From Epiperipatus broadwayi (lineage: Eukaryota > Onychophora > Udeonychophora > Euonychophora > Peripatidae), in contig JAQFVV010006255.1 of assembly GCA_028023455.1 (NCBI GenBank), forward strand, positions 5,438,501-5,502,500: a DNA stretch of 64,000 nt. Reading direction: 5' to 3'. Positions 25,375 through 38,160 of this stretch are shown piece after piece. Numbering within the stretch: the stretch's first letter is position 1; the number at the start of each line of letters is the position of its first letter. Both the position numbers and the translations under genes were made by a program. The notes below the pieces were generated by a model. It ran no database searches. It was not told where the DNA came from and was given only the letters and a program-made list of their open reading frames with translations.

Positions 25375-26115
25375 TATAATCAAAATTACTCCAAATTCAC
25401 AACTTGATAGCCAAGAAAATAAACTCTAAAATGGTTTCACTGCTACAAGCAGACTTCTTAAGTGTAAAAAACGAATAAAATAACAACATATTTAACTAAA
25501 CATTATTCACAATTTCACTTATCCTATACACCCTTAATATTAAAAGAATTTTTAAATAAATTAACTGCTCCAGAATAATAAATTTTTTAATAATAAAGAT
25601 TCTTTAATTCTTCTTTTTATTTCATTTCTCTCAAAGAAGACAATCTTAGCTTCATTAAAATTAATAGTGTGGTCTATATCTTTTTCATGGATATACAAAA
25701 CAGAACTAAGATATTTGTTTTTCACCCTACATTTATGCACCTTTATTTTTTCATTTAAGCTCAAACTACTCTAACCTATATATACTTTCTTACAAAAACA
25801 AGTGATAATATACACTACTCCAGAAATAGTCTTTCTATCAAAAATTTCCTTTGTATTATTTATTAAATTATTCAAAGTAATATCCCTTTTCCAAGCAATT
25901 TTCTCATTTCTAAACAAATTACTATTTTTACATACAATTTTATAAGAAGACAATTTAAATGGCAAAGAAATAAAATCATATTTTTCTTTATCCTTTACAT
26001 CATGACAAATATTACTATTAAATAAAATACTTTTAACAAATTAGAAATATTTGATCTCTTATTTCTATAACAATAATTTCTTAAAGCAGCTATTTTATAA
26101 GATACAGATTAATAG
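25375..26115 (-). pseudogene. Penelope-like element 3' end with GIY-YIG domain (fossil)
   Basis: Read on the minus strand from about 26115: a helical segment with VSYKIAALRNYCYRNKRS; then a frame with MPFKLSSYKIVCKNSNLF and a block ending GVVYIITCFCKKVYIG (25771-25965), the GIY-YIG nuclease core with the paired Cys typical of Penelope endonucleases; then, after a stop and frame change, MSLNEKIKVHKCRVKNK and a HEKDIDHTINFNEAKIVFFE block (25561-25764), which is the rest of the nuclease with its conserved H and E. From 25540 down to 25375 is the 3' noncoding end, shared with 11205-11312. It is the best preserved Penelope nuclease in the window and is still broken. Confidence 0.85.
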
Positions 26116-27010
26116 CTATCAAGTTTAATCATATATTCATATATATGTGTGTGTGTATTGAAAAATACTGTACACTTGCATTTCAATAAATAATATGTAT
26201 TCTATTCTAATCAATATTTAGAAACAAAGTGTTTGCTATTATATGCTATATACATTTGAACATGAGGGGGGGGGTAGAAAAAATATATCACAGTTCATGA
26301 CTTCACTGTAATTTTTTTAAAAATATATTGATGATTGTAAGAGGATGTCACTATGGACCATCTTCACTATTTTTTGCTGCCCTTCCGATACTATCTATTG
26401 CTCACATTCTCTTATTGTCTAACACAATCTTTAGATTATAACTTTTAGATTAGGAGAAACAGATATTTGTATATTTTATAGAATATATTACATATCAGAG
26501 AATGTACTTTTAGAAAATAAAGATTATATTTGATGAATAACTTTAACAAAAGTTTAATTTGATATAACAGTTATAAATTAACAATATTAAATATTAACCA
26601 TTAAATGTGTAAATTATTAGTAATTGAAGAACCTGCACATATGCATTACTCTGCTTTACAAATTATTAAGATGAATAAGTTAAAATAAAAAATTAATATG
26701 TTAAAAATAAAAAAATATATATTAAAATTAAAAGTGAATATAAAAAATAATAAATAAATAGGATATAAAATTATAGAATATATTATATATAGATGATTAA
26801 AAAAAATTAATTATTAAAAATAATATAAATGTAAAAAATGATATGATTAATGATATTTATGTAGGTATATATATAAGGGAATATTAAAAATAATGTAGAA
26901 TATATAGGTATGTTGATTAAAAGGAAGAATTTATGAAATATATATAATATGTAGAAATTATATGTTTGTGTATAAATATTCATATATTTATATTTATGTT
27001 TATTTTGGAT

Positions 27011-27043
27011 CTGAAGAAGATTGCTGAAGCAATCAAAACTGTT
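27011..27043 (+). ncRNA. Hammerhead-like relic, broken core
   Basis: Plus-strand CTGAAGA, an extra A, and stem GATTGC/GCAATC with loop TGAA match the motif at 2931-2963. The second box reads AAAA instead of GAAA, losing the invariant G12, which is the general-base guanine. Flanking sequence is also shared (a TTTAATGCATTGTA block downstream). It is inactive by consensus. Confidence 0.5.
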
Positions 27044-28420
27044 ATGATAATAAAATAAGTGTTTAATGCATTGTAAAAAAGTGAATAAAGAAAAGTTATA
27101 GATATTAATATTGTACAAATAAGAATAGTGAAATACGCTATTAAATGTAGTTAACTATTTAGCAGTAGAGTTTTTCCCTTTTAAAACTATCTTACCATTT
27201 TGTCTTGAAAGTCTTTCTTCTTTGAATATCTTTCCTCTTTTAATTATTATCACACAAACATTGAATACAGTTGCGCATAGTGTTAGTATTTTATTTTGCG
27301 TGAAACAAAAACTTTCTTTTGGCAATTTATCTACAAAAATCTGTTTCTTTCCCTCTTTAACAGCTTCTAATAGTTGACAGAAAACATTGGAAAATGCACC
27401 AAGGATAAGAGCTGATATGTTACTTGCTTCGTTCTAATGCACCATATTAAAACAATATCAGAATGTAATGAGTGATTTCATAACTTTTAATAAATCAAAG
27501 TAATTAAAAAAAATTGATACTTTTTATATATAATTTTTAACTTAATAGTTAATCTTTTCCTCTTCAAACAAGAGAAAGAGTGAGAGAACCATTTATCTCC
27601 TTTGCATATTATTGACTTCATTTACATATGAAACCTTATTGCTTTATTTATAAATTTTTGGGATCGTCTTCTTTACCAAAATTAGTTAAATGAATAGATC
27701 AGCACGTATTTACTGAATAAACAAAATATTCACATAGTTTTTTGCCGTGAATATTTCATTCTTTGTTTATTACCATTTTGTATGTATATACGAACATAAA
27801 GTAAGGACACACGTGTTATTTTACAAAATATATTCACAATCTAACTTTGGTATCGCTATGACAATGGCTACAATATATATATATACTAAGCGTCATTAAT
27901 ATACTTATGTATTTTTATATGGGACTATATTATATTACTTAATAGTAAACTTTTTTTTTTAAAAAAAAACAAAACAATATTTATACTTAATTTATATAAA
28001 TGATATAAAAATTTCTTTTTAAAAATTATTTAAAATTATTAATTAATTTTTTATAAATACTTAGAATTAATAGTTTTGTATAAAATGAAAAATATGTTAT
28101 AAATGTCCCAGAATACAAATTATATTTTTACTATTGTATAGACATTTTGGTCTATTATAGCTGTTTTTGAAATATTTGATTATCTTAATTATTTTGAGAG
28201 GATTATTTGTTATTTAATCGTAACTGCATTTGTTCTCACCTGATTCTTAAAAATTGAGGTACTAAAATTTCCACTCTTAATTTTATAAAAGATCAAATCA
28301 AAATCTAATACTATAGAATCACTAATTTTCAAAATAAACTTTTATATTTATTTCCATAAAAATTACTATGAAAACATTACGTGATCACCATTTTTTTATG
28401 CTTGCACATAACTGTTATTC

Positions 28421-28584
28421 ACACAGGCAAAACTCTCCATACAGTAGTGCCATTCAGTGACAGCCAGAGTAATCCATGGATGAATAGGCACTAGATGGGA
28501 AGTTTATGCTCAAGCCTTCTGGTATCCATTGATTACTCTGGCTGGCACTGAGTGGCACTACTGTATGGAGAGTTTTGCCTGTGT
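28421..28584. repeat. Fold-back element FB-2 (copy b), no ribozyme
   Basis: Arms 28421-28482 and 28523-28584 are inverted copies that match the outer arms of 19531-20102, including the CTCTCCATACAGTAGTG end. The central part with the ribozyme is absent, so this is a deletion derivative. Confidence 0.9.
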
Positions 28585-31264
28585 GAAAAAGTACTATACA
28601 AATTGGCTTCTTCATATAGTGAAGAGGGAGAGGATTAATTTGAAATTTATTTTTAACATTTAAGGAAAATAGATGTATTTATAATAGAACTATATATATA
28701 CACACAAGTGCAATTAAAGATTTGTTTTAATTATAAATATTATTATTTAAATTTAATATTTCAAAGTTTATTATAACATGAATATATAAAGATGATGATA
28801 GAGAATATTTTATTTAGATATTTTATTTAGTTACAAAACTCTTTCCTAGTTAATTGTAATTTATTGATTATTGCTCTAAGTGTTGTTAGAGAATATTATT
28901 CCTTTTATTTAGTGTTAGCTCTTTATCTGTAAACATATGTAGAAAATTATAACTTAGCAATAGATTTCTGCAATTAAGCAATAATATGGATTAACATATT
29001 ATCTTCTAAGATAATTATGTCTCAGCTATTTATTAATGTTATTTAATTTTAGAAATTATAAAATAATAATCCTAATGCATTTGCTAAATTATTATATTTA
29101 TAATTAATAAAAAAAAAGACAAATGAAGTAATAGCGATAATTTAAACAAATCGATAAATACAGGTAAAAAGACATTGAATAACAAACTTTATATTGACTT
29201 TACTCATAAAGAATAACATACTTTTTGTACATTTTAAAAGTAGTGTTTTAATTTATATGAAACTATCTCATACTATAATTGTATAGATTATATGTTGGTT
29301 TATTCATTGCTTAAAATATTATTCTACTTATTCATTTATATTATATTGGAAAATTAGTTATATAACATTATAAATATAATTAATTTATGATTATGATAAT
29401 GAAAAAAAATTAATATAAATATTTGTCACTGGGTGTGGATATATATATATATATTCAATTTGCATGTTAATTAAAAGGTTATTTGATACATCTTTTAATA
29501 TGGATAACTAGGCACTTCAAATTTCTATGATCGCCAGAATTTTATTATTTTGGCATGAATTAAGAGTTATTGAAATAACAATTGTTTTTATTTACTTATA
29601 TTTTATATTGAATAAATTGAAATGTATGCATTGTAAAGATGAAATAAAAATAATAAACACAATAGTTAATTATTGACATGAATATCCTTCTCTTATGTTT
29701 TTTTAATTTGTCACTTTGAGCTACAAAAATTAATTATCCAATTGCTCTAATAATTTATGATTATCTCTACAAAATCACATCTGAAGATAGACAAAAAAAA
29801 AAAGCAGAAACCCACTTTAATTATCAACTTTATAATATATATTTTCATTGATTACATTTTACTGTTTATACAAATGTTATTAAAAAATCTCATAGGGCTT
29901 TTATAACAACCAAGTTTACTTTAAAAAACGAAAATTAAAATTAACTTTAACATCTAAATAAATTAAAAGTTGGAAAAATCGTTTATTTTCAAAATATATC
30001 TCTAGTAGATATTGAAATTAATAGTTATTGTCATTATTTAATTTTCACACTTGTTATATGTTCTAAGCTTCTAGCAGTCTCTAATATTTTAAAGGGATAG
30101 GAGGTATTATTCCAGTTAAGCTTAGGGACAATAAATCTGTTTTATTGATATTTTAAACTGTGAATTTTTTTGTAATTATATATAGTTTTTTTTTTTTTAA
30201 AAATAGTGATTATTTATAATCACTTATTTCTTATTCTAATACAAATAATAAAACAATGTTATATATTATTTATGTTATTTTCATTACTCAATTATTCTTT
30301 TTTTAATATTAATTTTAAATAATAATACTCAGCAGGACTCATGCATTGACTTTCATGCTCTTTTACAAACCTCATATTTCACATACATTTTCTTTTTTTG
30401 TAAATCAACATGCCACTTATTATCTTAATAATTCATTTGGTATTTACTTTACCCTTTGATCTTAGAAGAGATTTTAAAATATTGTACATATTTTACTATT
30501 GATTCAACTTGTTTAGTCTCATAATCCAGCAATATTTTAATAAAGCAGAATGGCCTTCTGATCATTCTAATGGCTAAAGAATTTCTTCCAATAAGAGTTT
30601 ATTAATAGTATATTATTCATCTTCAGTCACATTTAGAAAATATACTTCTTTAAATTAACTTTATTAGTTATTATAAATTTATTAAACGCTCACTATTATT
30701 TCAGTCATAGTTTTAACAAGGCTGTAAACCTTAGCATGTTTTTCTGTATAACACAGGATTAACCTTAAAATGCAAGGTGAAGTATAGAATGATTGTAGTA
30801 GGATGAAAATAAATAAAATTAATTAAATTTTTTAATATCTCAAATTTATTCACTTTAACATAAAAGATCAGTTATAAGAAGTTTTATATCTCATATTTTC
30901 ATAAAATTTTCACTTAATGAAATTTTTTGACTAAACAGTCTATAGATCTTTAACTATACATAGACACCAAGTGAAATCCATTGACTCATGACTTAACACT
31001 CTACTAGCTAATGACAGTCTTTACCTTGATCTTAGACAGGTTGCCTGATATGGAATGTCTAATTAATTTTAAAGAAAGAACAATAATATCACTAATATTT
31101 TGGAATTCAAAAACATATCTTACTAGAAAAATAACATAGTGTCAAATCAAAAGTTCCTTCAATAACTAATCTCTTTTTATTTTCAATAAACATCAGAATA
31201 ACAACTGGTTAATTCAAAGCATATAACTTTATTGCTTGGAAGGTCATAAAAAGTTTGAATGCCA

Positions 31265-31343
31265 GATCTGCAAGCATCAGAATTAACCCTGGGACCTCAC
31301 GATCCCAAGATGACCACTCTGTCAACTACACCAAACTGTGCAA
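31265..31343 (-). repeat. tRNA-like relic, probable SINE head
   Basis: The minus strand shows an A-box-like TGTAGTTGACAGAGTGG, an anticodon-arm-like CTTGGGATCGTGAG, then GGTCCCAGGGTTAATTC, which resembles a T arm and B box. Length is about 79 nt. It does not fold into a clean cloverleaf by eye, so it is read as a tRNA-derived SINE head or tRNA pseudogene, not a functional tRNA. Confidence 0.5.
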
Positions 31344-32093
31344 GGCAAAATATTTCACTAATCCAAAATTATTTATTATTTACCATAAAAATTAGAACCA
31401 ATTAATGGAAGAGAAATAAATAATATATCTTTCATTTTTAAATATTTTTTAATTTAGACTAATATATATTATAACTGTAGTTTTGTTTTGGAATCAATAA
31501 ATCTGCTTGGGTATGAGTTTGTTTACTTTATACGATTTAGGGGTTTTAGACTCAAAAGTTAAAGGTTCCATAATCAAAGCTCAACCTGTCATTTTTAGTA
31601 TTCAAATGTCATATGATCTCATGAATGACTGACTTTTAATTATTATTATTTTTCATATAAATTAATTTAATTAGTCTAGAAAGAAATAAAACAACTGCAA
31701 TGACAAAAACATTAAAAATATCTTTACGTTTGAATCTCCTCATTTTACCTTTTATGTAGTGTGGAATAGAGCACTCCAATTTGTAAACCCAATTATATGC
31801 ATATTTATGTATACCGAATTTCTTCACTCTGAACTGCATGTATAATAAGATAAATATATCCTACATAAATAATGGAGTAATCCATGACATATGCTTATAA
31901 AAGATATAAATTTTCTGTTTATAATTTATAAATAATTGTGGAATGTGATTTTGTGAAAATTTGCAGAAAGATTGAAAAGCTTAATATATGAAATTGTTTG
32001 TGATTTCATAAAATTACAAGAGATGTAGTTTTCAATCAAATTATTGCATGTTTTAAGTAATTTATCATTTATATGATCTTTTTTTTTTTTTAG

Positions 32094-32231
32094 TTATCGG
32101 TAAGGCATCATGATAGAGATCATGAATTAACTGAATCAAGTGATCCACTTTTTTACAATGAAGCTTCGTTTAAGAAGGTTCAGCTAAATTTAAAACAAGC
32201 TTTAATAGATAAAGATATTTTAACCAAAGAG
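32094..32231 (+). CDS. Coiled-coil protein gene, exon 2
   Basis: Exon of 138 bp, acceptor TTTTAG after a long T run, donor GTTAGT, phase 0 on both sides. It encodes 46 residues, beginning LSVRHHDRDHELTESSD and ending with a KQALIDKDILTKE block. The first half is polar and His/Asp-rich; the second half (NLKQALIDKDILTKE) begins a coiled coil with hydrophobic a/d spacing that continues directly into the next exon. Confidence 0.85.
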
Positions 32232-32394
32232 GTTAGTTTGATTTTTTAACTGTTATTTTGAATTATTAATTAATATTCATTTACTACCAGTACTTTATAA
32301 TTTGTATGCATGTTGGTGATCTGTATTCATTTATATTTTTTCTAATGACTTTTTTGTAAATATATTTAATAAAGAGAAAAATAAATATTTTTAG
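32232..32394 (+). other. Intron, 163 bp
   Basis: GTTAGT to TTTTTAG; the shortest intron in the window. No embedded repeat. Confidence 0.85.
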
Positions 32395-32499
32395 ATTACC
32401 AAAAAAGATGAAGTAATTGATTCTTTACAAAAAGATCTAGAGCGTGTATTAGGAGAATTCAGGAGTATTCAGAATAAATATATTTTATCTAATTCCCAG
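32395..32499 (+). CDS. Coiled-coil protein gene, exon 3
   Basis: Exon of 105 bp, acceptor TTTTTAG, donor GTATGT, phase 0 on both sides. Its 35 residues start ITKKDEVIDSLQKDLERV and end with NKYILSNSQ. Heptad spacing of I, V, I, L, L and V is good, so this is coiled coil continuous with the end of exon 2. Confidence 0.9.
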
Positions 32500-33533
32500 G
32501 TATGTTTGTATTATAATACAATGTTAAAATATTTTTTAAATATGCATAGATTATTTAAATAAATAAAAAATCGGAAGAAAGTATATTTATAAATATTCAA
32601 ACTACTCTATTTTCAATAAAAAAATATTATATTGCAGATTAGTAATAAAAGAGAAACAAATTGTTCATTAAGATACCTATAAATGTAATCTAAATCTAAA
32701 ACTATTTTTAAATATTAAACTATGATCATATTATAATTATTAATGTTCCAAATAAGTAATTTTGCATTAAAACATATTGTTTTATAATAATAAAAAATTC
32801 CTAAAAAAATTTAAATTAAAAAAATCTCCCATCCTTATCTTTTTTCTTTTATATTATATAATTTTTTTCACTCTTCATGCATATAAATAACACCATTGTG
32901 TTCAGAATATGTCAAATAAATTGTCAATAATCACCCACATTCTTATGGCATTTCAATATTGAATGAAAAGCCTTTCATTCAACAAAAATTATTTCTTTGT
33001 ATAAACTCATTTTAAAACAATTTTCTTTCTATTGCATTTTTTAAAAAATAATACCGCAATTGTACATCTTTTTGTTTAGAAGGATTGAAAGTTAGTTTTT
33101 TTTTTTTTTTAATATAAAATATTTAAAGAAATTTTAGTGTGGTTGATAGATTTTTTTATTTTTATGAAAATTTAAAACAAATTAGATAGACATTTTGGGG
33201 CAATAATATCCTTTGATACTAATTTAATATTTAAAAAAAAAAACATGTTCATATATAAATTATATATTTATCAGTATTTTTTCCAATTATTTGTTATTAT
33301 TGTTTGATATTGAATTGTATTAAAATATTTTTTACCCAAGATAAACAATGTGATATAATTCCTTAAATTGAGTAAGAAAATAGAAATTAAGTTGATCTAA
33401 TTTGGGAATTTATATATATATATTTTTTTTTTATTTTTTTTTTCAAAATAATTTATTATTGCAATTACACAAAGTGTTATTTTATAGTTATTTGTTTTAT
33501 AACATACAAATATATGTGCATATTATTTTGAAG
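32500..33533 (+). other. Intron, 1.0 kb
   Basis: GTATGT to GAAG. Homopolymer T and A tracts only; no repeat family recognised. The acceptor AAG is less T-rich than those of the other exons. Confidence 0.75.
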
Positions 33534-33632
33534 GATTTTGAGCAAGATGAACAAAGCAATGCTGAATCAGATGTTAAATCACTCACAGCAACCAAGTCTG
33601 ACTCTAGTGACAACCTTACAAGAGTCTCTCAT
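33534..33632 (+). CDS. Coiled-coil protein gene, exon 4 (acidic Ser-rich linker)
   Basis: Exon of 99 bp, donor GTACGT, phase 0 on both sides. Its 33 residues start DFEQDEQSNAESDVKSL and contain a KSDSSDN block. It is acidic and Ser/Asp-rich with no heptads, so it is a likely flexible linker or phosphorylation region between two coiled-coil stretches. As a symmetric phase-0 exon it could be skipped without changing frame. The acceptor context is weaker than for its neighbours. Confidence 0.75.
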
Positions 33633-36600
33633 GTACGTTCATTACTATTATTAGTGCTTTATGTAGAATTAAATTGAAAATATAATTGAATTATTAATAA
33701 TTATGTACTTTTTAATTAATCAAAATCTAGTCTGAAATTAGTTGTCAAAACTTAATATTCTTTTATCTTGATACCAGACTTTTATGTAGACACAGTAAAA
33801 AAATAAATATTAACAAATTGGTATGATTGAAAATACAGGATGAACTAGTTAAGCTATACACATTTTTTTTTAATGTGACTCAAAAAGTCTTTCTGTACAC
33901 TTTGACACACTGTTAGTATACTTTAATTAATGAACTATTTGTTATGCATAATACATCTAACCATAATGAACTATTCTCTGTGCTATATTTTTATGAGTAA
34001 TAATTTTTTAATATTGACATCAGATGTTCATGATCTTTAATTATTTTCTCTGTCAAGTTTGTTTTCATGTTTTCAAAAACTTTTTTATATTAAGTCAAAT
34101 AATATTATTTATTTGGAAAATTATTTTGTACAGATTTTTATACATAGATTTTATATCAAAAATCAACTTAACCAAATTGATTTCGTAGAAGAATCACTTA
34201 GTAGTACAATGTAGTGAAACACTTATAATACAATAACAACAAAAAAGAGCATAAATTTAATAATATAAAAATAAAAGATGAAGTGTTCAAAGGGTGAATT
34301 ATATTAAAATCATTAATTAGTCTGTATTTGAAACAATAATCATACGATTAAGATTTTCAAATAGTCATGTGATTTTCAAATATCATGATATTTTTTCTTT
34401 ACTTTTCTCATCCAAAAGCTTTTAGCTCTTGCATTAAAATATACATTATAATGAAATTAAAATGGCAAATATATAAGATGAATTCAAATGTGAGCATTTA
34501 AATTATGAAAGGATTGGTGAATCTATGTAATTAATGGGGGGGGGGGGGAATCAGATATAAGAAGTAGAAATTAACCAAGTACAAATTGGGAAAAGCATTT
34601 CAGATGATTATCTGAATTTTATTAAGAATTTGGAATGCAGTCTGGATAAAAAGAAGATTTTTGTAATATTTATACAGAAAACCAAAATTCTTTTGCAAAG
34701 AGAACTGTGACATGATATGGTTGAATTAGGTAAAAGATTGAGATAAATTTGTTCAGGTTTTTATTGAGTGTTAAACTTCTTCTATTGTAATTTTAAATTT
34801 GACAGGTATTAACTATATAGTTCCTGGATAGGATTTGCTATAGGTATATAAGTCAGAATCTGATAAGCATAACATCCACGAATGGTTCTGAATTTATTGA
34901 TGAGATTTCAACAATATCAAGAAATATCAAATCCAGTTAGCTTCATTATTGAATCTGGAACATCATCAAAATTTAAGTGAGACTTGGCACAGAGTTGTTA
35001 CTTTTTTGACAATTTTTCTGTTATTTAAAGGATTTTCTAATTGAATATCCAGAAAGAGAAAGTCTTGCCTAAGACATATATTGGGTGATGAAGCTATGTC
35101 TTAACTTAGTTATATATTTTCTGTGATGAAACTTACTTTCTGATAAATGAATAGATAACCCTTGTAAGGAAGTTGGTTTGAATGTATGAATATTTTTTAT
35201 ATTAATATTTAACTGCATAACTAGAAGTTTAGAAATATTTTTTTGTCTCTCCAACACTGTTTTCATTAGTTATATATGCAGGAATTAAGAAATCATTTGT
35301 AAAAGCTTTGCATCAAATCCTCAAATAATGTTGAGTATCTTTCTAAAGAAATTCTTAATAATTATTTTAGATATAGTTTTTGATAAGTGAAGCATTAGGT
35401 TGCTTTTCAGGGTCATTCCAAAATAGGGTGATAAAAATTCAGTTTTTATTGCTGAAGATTATATTAACTTAAATTCTTTTCTATTGCTTAGATAATTGGA
35501 AAGTTGAACACAACTATACTTAAAAAAGATTTCCATATATTTTATTATCTTATTAGAATACTTATTTCTTCATTCTGATTCTGAAACATATGAGAAACCA
35601 TTTTGTAAAAGTTTATATTTGCTATGATTATTATTTAGAATCAGTTAATTTTTTTTTTAAATAAACATTGCTAAATAAATTAATGATTTTCTGCTGAAAT
35701 TAGATCGTAATAATGAAAGCAGCAAGTTTTCATTTGTTTTGGAAGCATTTTTCAGTATGGGTAGTTAAAATTAGAATTGTTCTTGGCAGTTTTATTCTCT
35801 GTGAATTTTACTATTCTGAAGATAGATGATTCTTAAAAATTTGCTTAATTCTTGTTAGGGTTATTCTTTCAAGGTTGTTGTAGAGAAAACATAATAATGA
35901 TATTGAAAATTTTTTAGAATCTTTGTTAGTTTATTAGGTTTTAAGGTGCTTTGCATTTTAGTTTTGTGGCTTTGTTTCATATGCATATTATTGGTAATTA
36001 ATTTTGGCCATCATATTTTGGTTTTTAAACATAGAAGGTTTTATATCCGTTTCTGGTATTTTTCCTATTTTAAGAAGTCATGGCAGCTCATTAGAACCTG
36101 TATTTGATAAATTTGAAGAAACAGGAATTCTGCTTTAAAGTTCTTACTAGTGGTAATAGTGATAGTTATGTGTAGATGGACTGGGCATATTAACTAGATC
36201 TTATTAAGTTTTGCTTTTCCATGGACTCTGTTCAACTTTTTTTCTTCTATCATCAAAAGATTTTATGCTTTTGCCACCAATTTCAAGGCTTCGTTAGACA
36301 TATATTGATCATTAAAGAGCATAAATTATTTTCAATATTCTTGAGGGATTAACCATTTTGTAATTGTTTTTAATGTTTGTTAAATCTCTCTTATCTAGAA
36401 AATATAGATAATTTTTATTAATACTTTCTGTCAACATATCTAGCATATTGACTGCAATCAACTTTTATAAAATTTTATTTCAAGTCTGGTTGTCTTTCAT
36501 TATGAATTATTCAATATTCTAGAGTAGCTGGCAATAATTATTGTTTATCGAAACTAAATATACATTAGGGATTGTTTTTGGATTCCATCTACCTGAATAT

Positions 36601-36829
36601 AATGTTCTTCCTTGTTTGGCATATATATATATGCTATTTAAATCCATTTATTGTAAACACCAAGAACTTTCTTTGTATTTATTTGCTTATCCCCCAAAAA
36701 TATTATAAGAATTGAAATCTTGCATTAATGTAGAAGCTGTAATAAAATTTGGAAATGAATGGTAGGACCAGTTTGCATTAAAAAGTTTGTAAACATTAAA
36801 TATGGAAAATTATTTACTAAAACAGTGAT

Positions 36830-36992
36830 TGAGATATTTATTTATATAGCGCGATGTATATAAATTGTAATAAACTAAAGATCAGCATTTCAAGCTAATG
36901 TACATGCGCTTTTTTATGAATGTTAATAATAAATGAATACTTTCATTTCCAACACAAGATAAAGTCTTTGCGCTATATAAATAAATATCTCA
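36830..36992. mobile_element. MITE-like element with 23-bp perfect terminal inverted repeats
   Basis: 36830-36852 and 36970-36992 are exact reverse complements ending in TATAGCGC/GCGCTATA on the inner side. The 117-bp interior is an inverted copy of part of 37187-37280. No ORF. The target duplication is not clear. Confidence 0.65.
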
Positions 36993-37280
36993 TTTACATA
37001 TGTTTAGTTTCATTTAAGAATGACCTGTCATAAATTCTAGAAAATTTCGTAGGCATCATTCATTCAGACATGGTAAAGAGTAATTTAAAGTGATTGGTTT
37101 ATCTTCACGCTTTTATTTCCAGTGCTTAAGATTTGCCCATACTTAAGCATTTGGGTTGAAAGAATAGATGATTCATTCTATTCTTTCGCAAAGACTTTAT
37201 CTTGTGTTGGAAATTCATTTATTATTAACATTCATAAAAAAGTGCATGTACATTAGCTTGAAATGCTGATCTTTAGTTTA
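36871..37280. repeat. Inverted pair, arms about 95-100 bp
   Basis: 36871-36971 is the inverse of 37187-37280. The right part belongs to a repeat also present at 24958-25175 (shared AAGATTTGCCCATA and GCATTTGGGTTG blocks), so two dispersed copies and one inverted partial copy exist in the window. Confidence 0.8.
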
Positions 37281-37989
37281 TTAAAACAGTCATTGTAATA
37301 TCATTTGATCTATTTTCAATAAAGGTTATTTGGTGTTTTAAATGTTTTGAGTAAAGATAACCAGACTGTTTAATATGAATTGGTTTATTGAAAAATGAAA
37401 AATCAGAGATTTTAAGATGTATTGCATTTACATAATTTTTATAGAAGATTTCCATTTTTTAATTTGATATCCTCTCATGGTTTAATTGAAATAATTTTAT
37501 TGTGTTTTCTAATTAGAGAGGTAATCATTATATGTGTGTAGAGTATATCTGTCATTTGATGTATTTCCTTGGGCTTTTTTCATGTCACTAATTTATAGTC
37601 ATCATTTTAATAGTTCTAGTATGATTATCTCCTATAATACCACCAGATTTAAGATTTATAGTTTTGCTGTGAATCTAGTGACAAAGTTATTTGAATGTGA
37701 CTGAATGTTTTTTTTAATCCCCCCAAAAATTTGTAAAATGTTTTTTTGGAATGTAAATATATAGTAGGGATTTTATGATTTGGCAAAACAATAAGAAATA
37801 ATTAAAGACTTGGGAAATGTAGATTTGGAGAAGAATGGCTGAAATAAAATTAACAATGAAGAAATGAAACTAGAGTGAGTGAAGAGATTATTTACTGAGA
37901 AAATTATTAAGTAGAACTATTAAATTGTCTGTGTACTTAGGAATAGGATTTTTTTTTTTAAATAAAAGATATAATTCATATAATTGAAG

Positions 37990-38160
37990 TTTAAATGTAA
38001 TATAGTGGATTTGAACACAGACTTTCAAGTTCTCTTCAGTTTTCCATTCTATTTCATATAACCAATACACATGGCTACACACATATGAAAAGGATAAATG
38101 ATCTTCAATATATGTATTTCATGATTGACCAGCACTCATCAGTTGATCCAGATTATCATC
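37990..38160 (-). repeat. FB-1 family, single arm
   Basis: Matches the left arm of 13417-13678 and of 59420-60286, starting with the tRNA-like GGATTTGAACACAGAC end and including the hammerhead region. The following sequence to about 38280 also matches the large palindrome (AAACTTCAAACTTTAATG block). The second arm is missing. Confidence 0.8.
38105..38146 (-). ncRNA. Hammerhead motif (FB-1 family), imperfect stem II
   Basis: Minus-strand order: TCAA (38143-38146), CTGATGA (38136-38142), a stem II region of 15 nt with two mismatches, GAAA (38117-38120), an imperfect self-complementary stem III, H17 = A (38109), TTGA (38105-38108). Stem I is TCAA/TTGA where the copy at 13510 has CCAA/TTGG, a compensatory change. 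The core is intact but stem II is weakened, so activity is uncertain. Confidence 0.55.

Larger units (their letters stand above)
21765..32093 (+). other. Intron, 10.3 kb
   Basis: Starts GTAAGA and ends in a long T tract plus TTAG. Contents: a diverged direct duplication (about 23075-23335 and 23380-23620); a second direct repeat (23752-23850 and 24006-24105); (CA)n at 24104-24122; a 286-bp region open on both strands (24089-24374); a repeat shared with 37075-37285 (24958-25175); a Penelope relic (25375-26115); a hammerhead-like relic (27011-27043); a fold-back (28421-28584); and a tRNA-like relic (31265-31343). No further exon could be supported, though a missed small one is possible. Confidence 0.7.

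Noticed and set aside
26807-27118. 103-codon minus-strand frame, the longest outside the retroelement
   Set aside because: It is dominated by Ile, Tyr, Phe and Asn from AT-rich repeats, has no motif, and overlaps the hammerhead-like repeat at 27011. It is treated as a chance frame.
34550-37800. Possible minus-strand coding relic (frames 35069-35266 and 37273-37455)
   Set aside because: The readings look protein-like in places but show no family motif, and stops are frequent. Left as unclassified repeat DNA.
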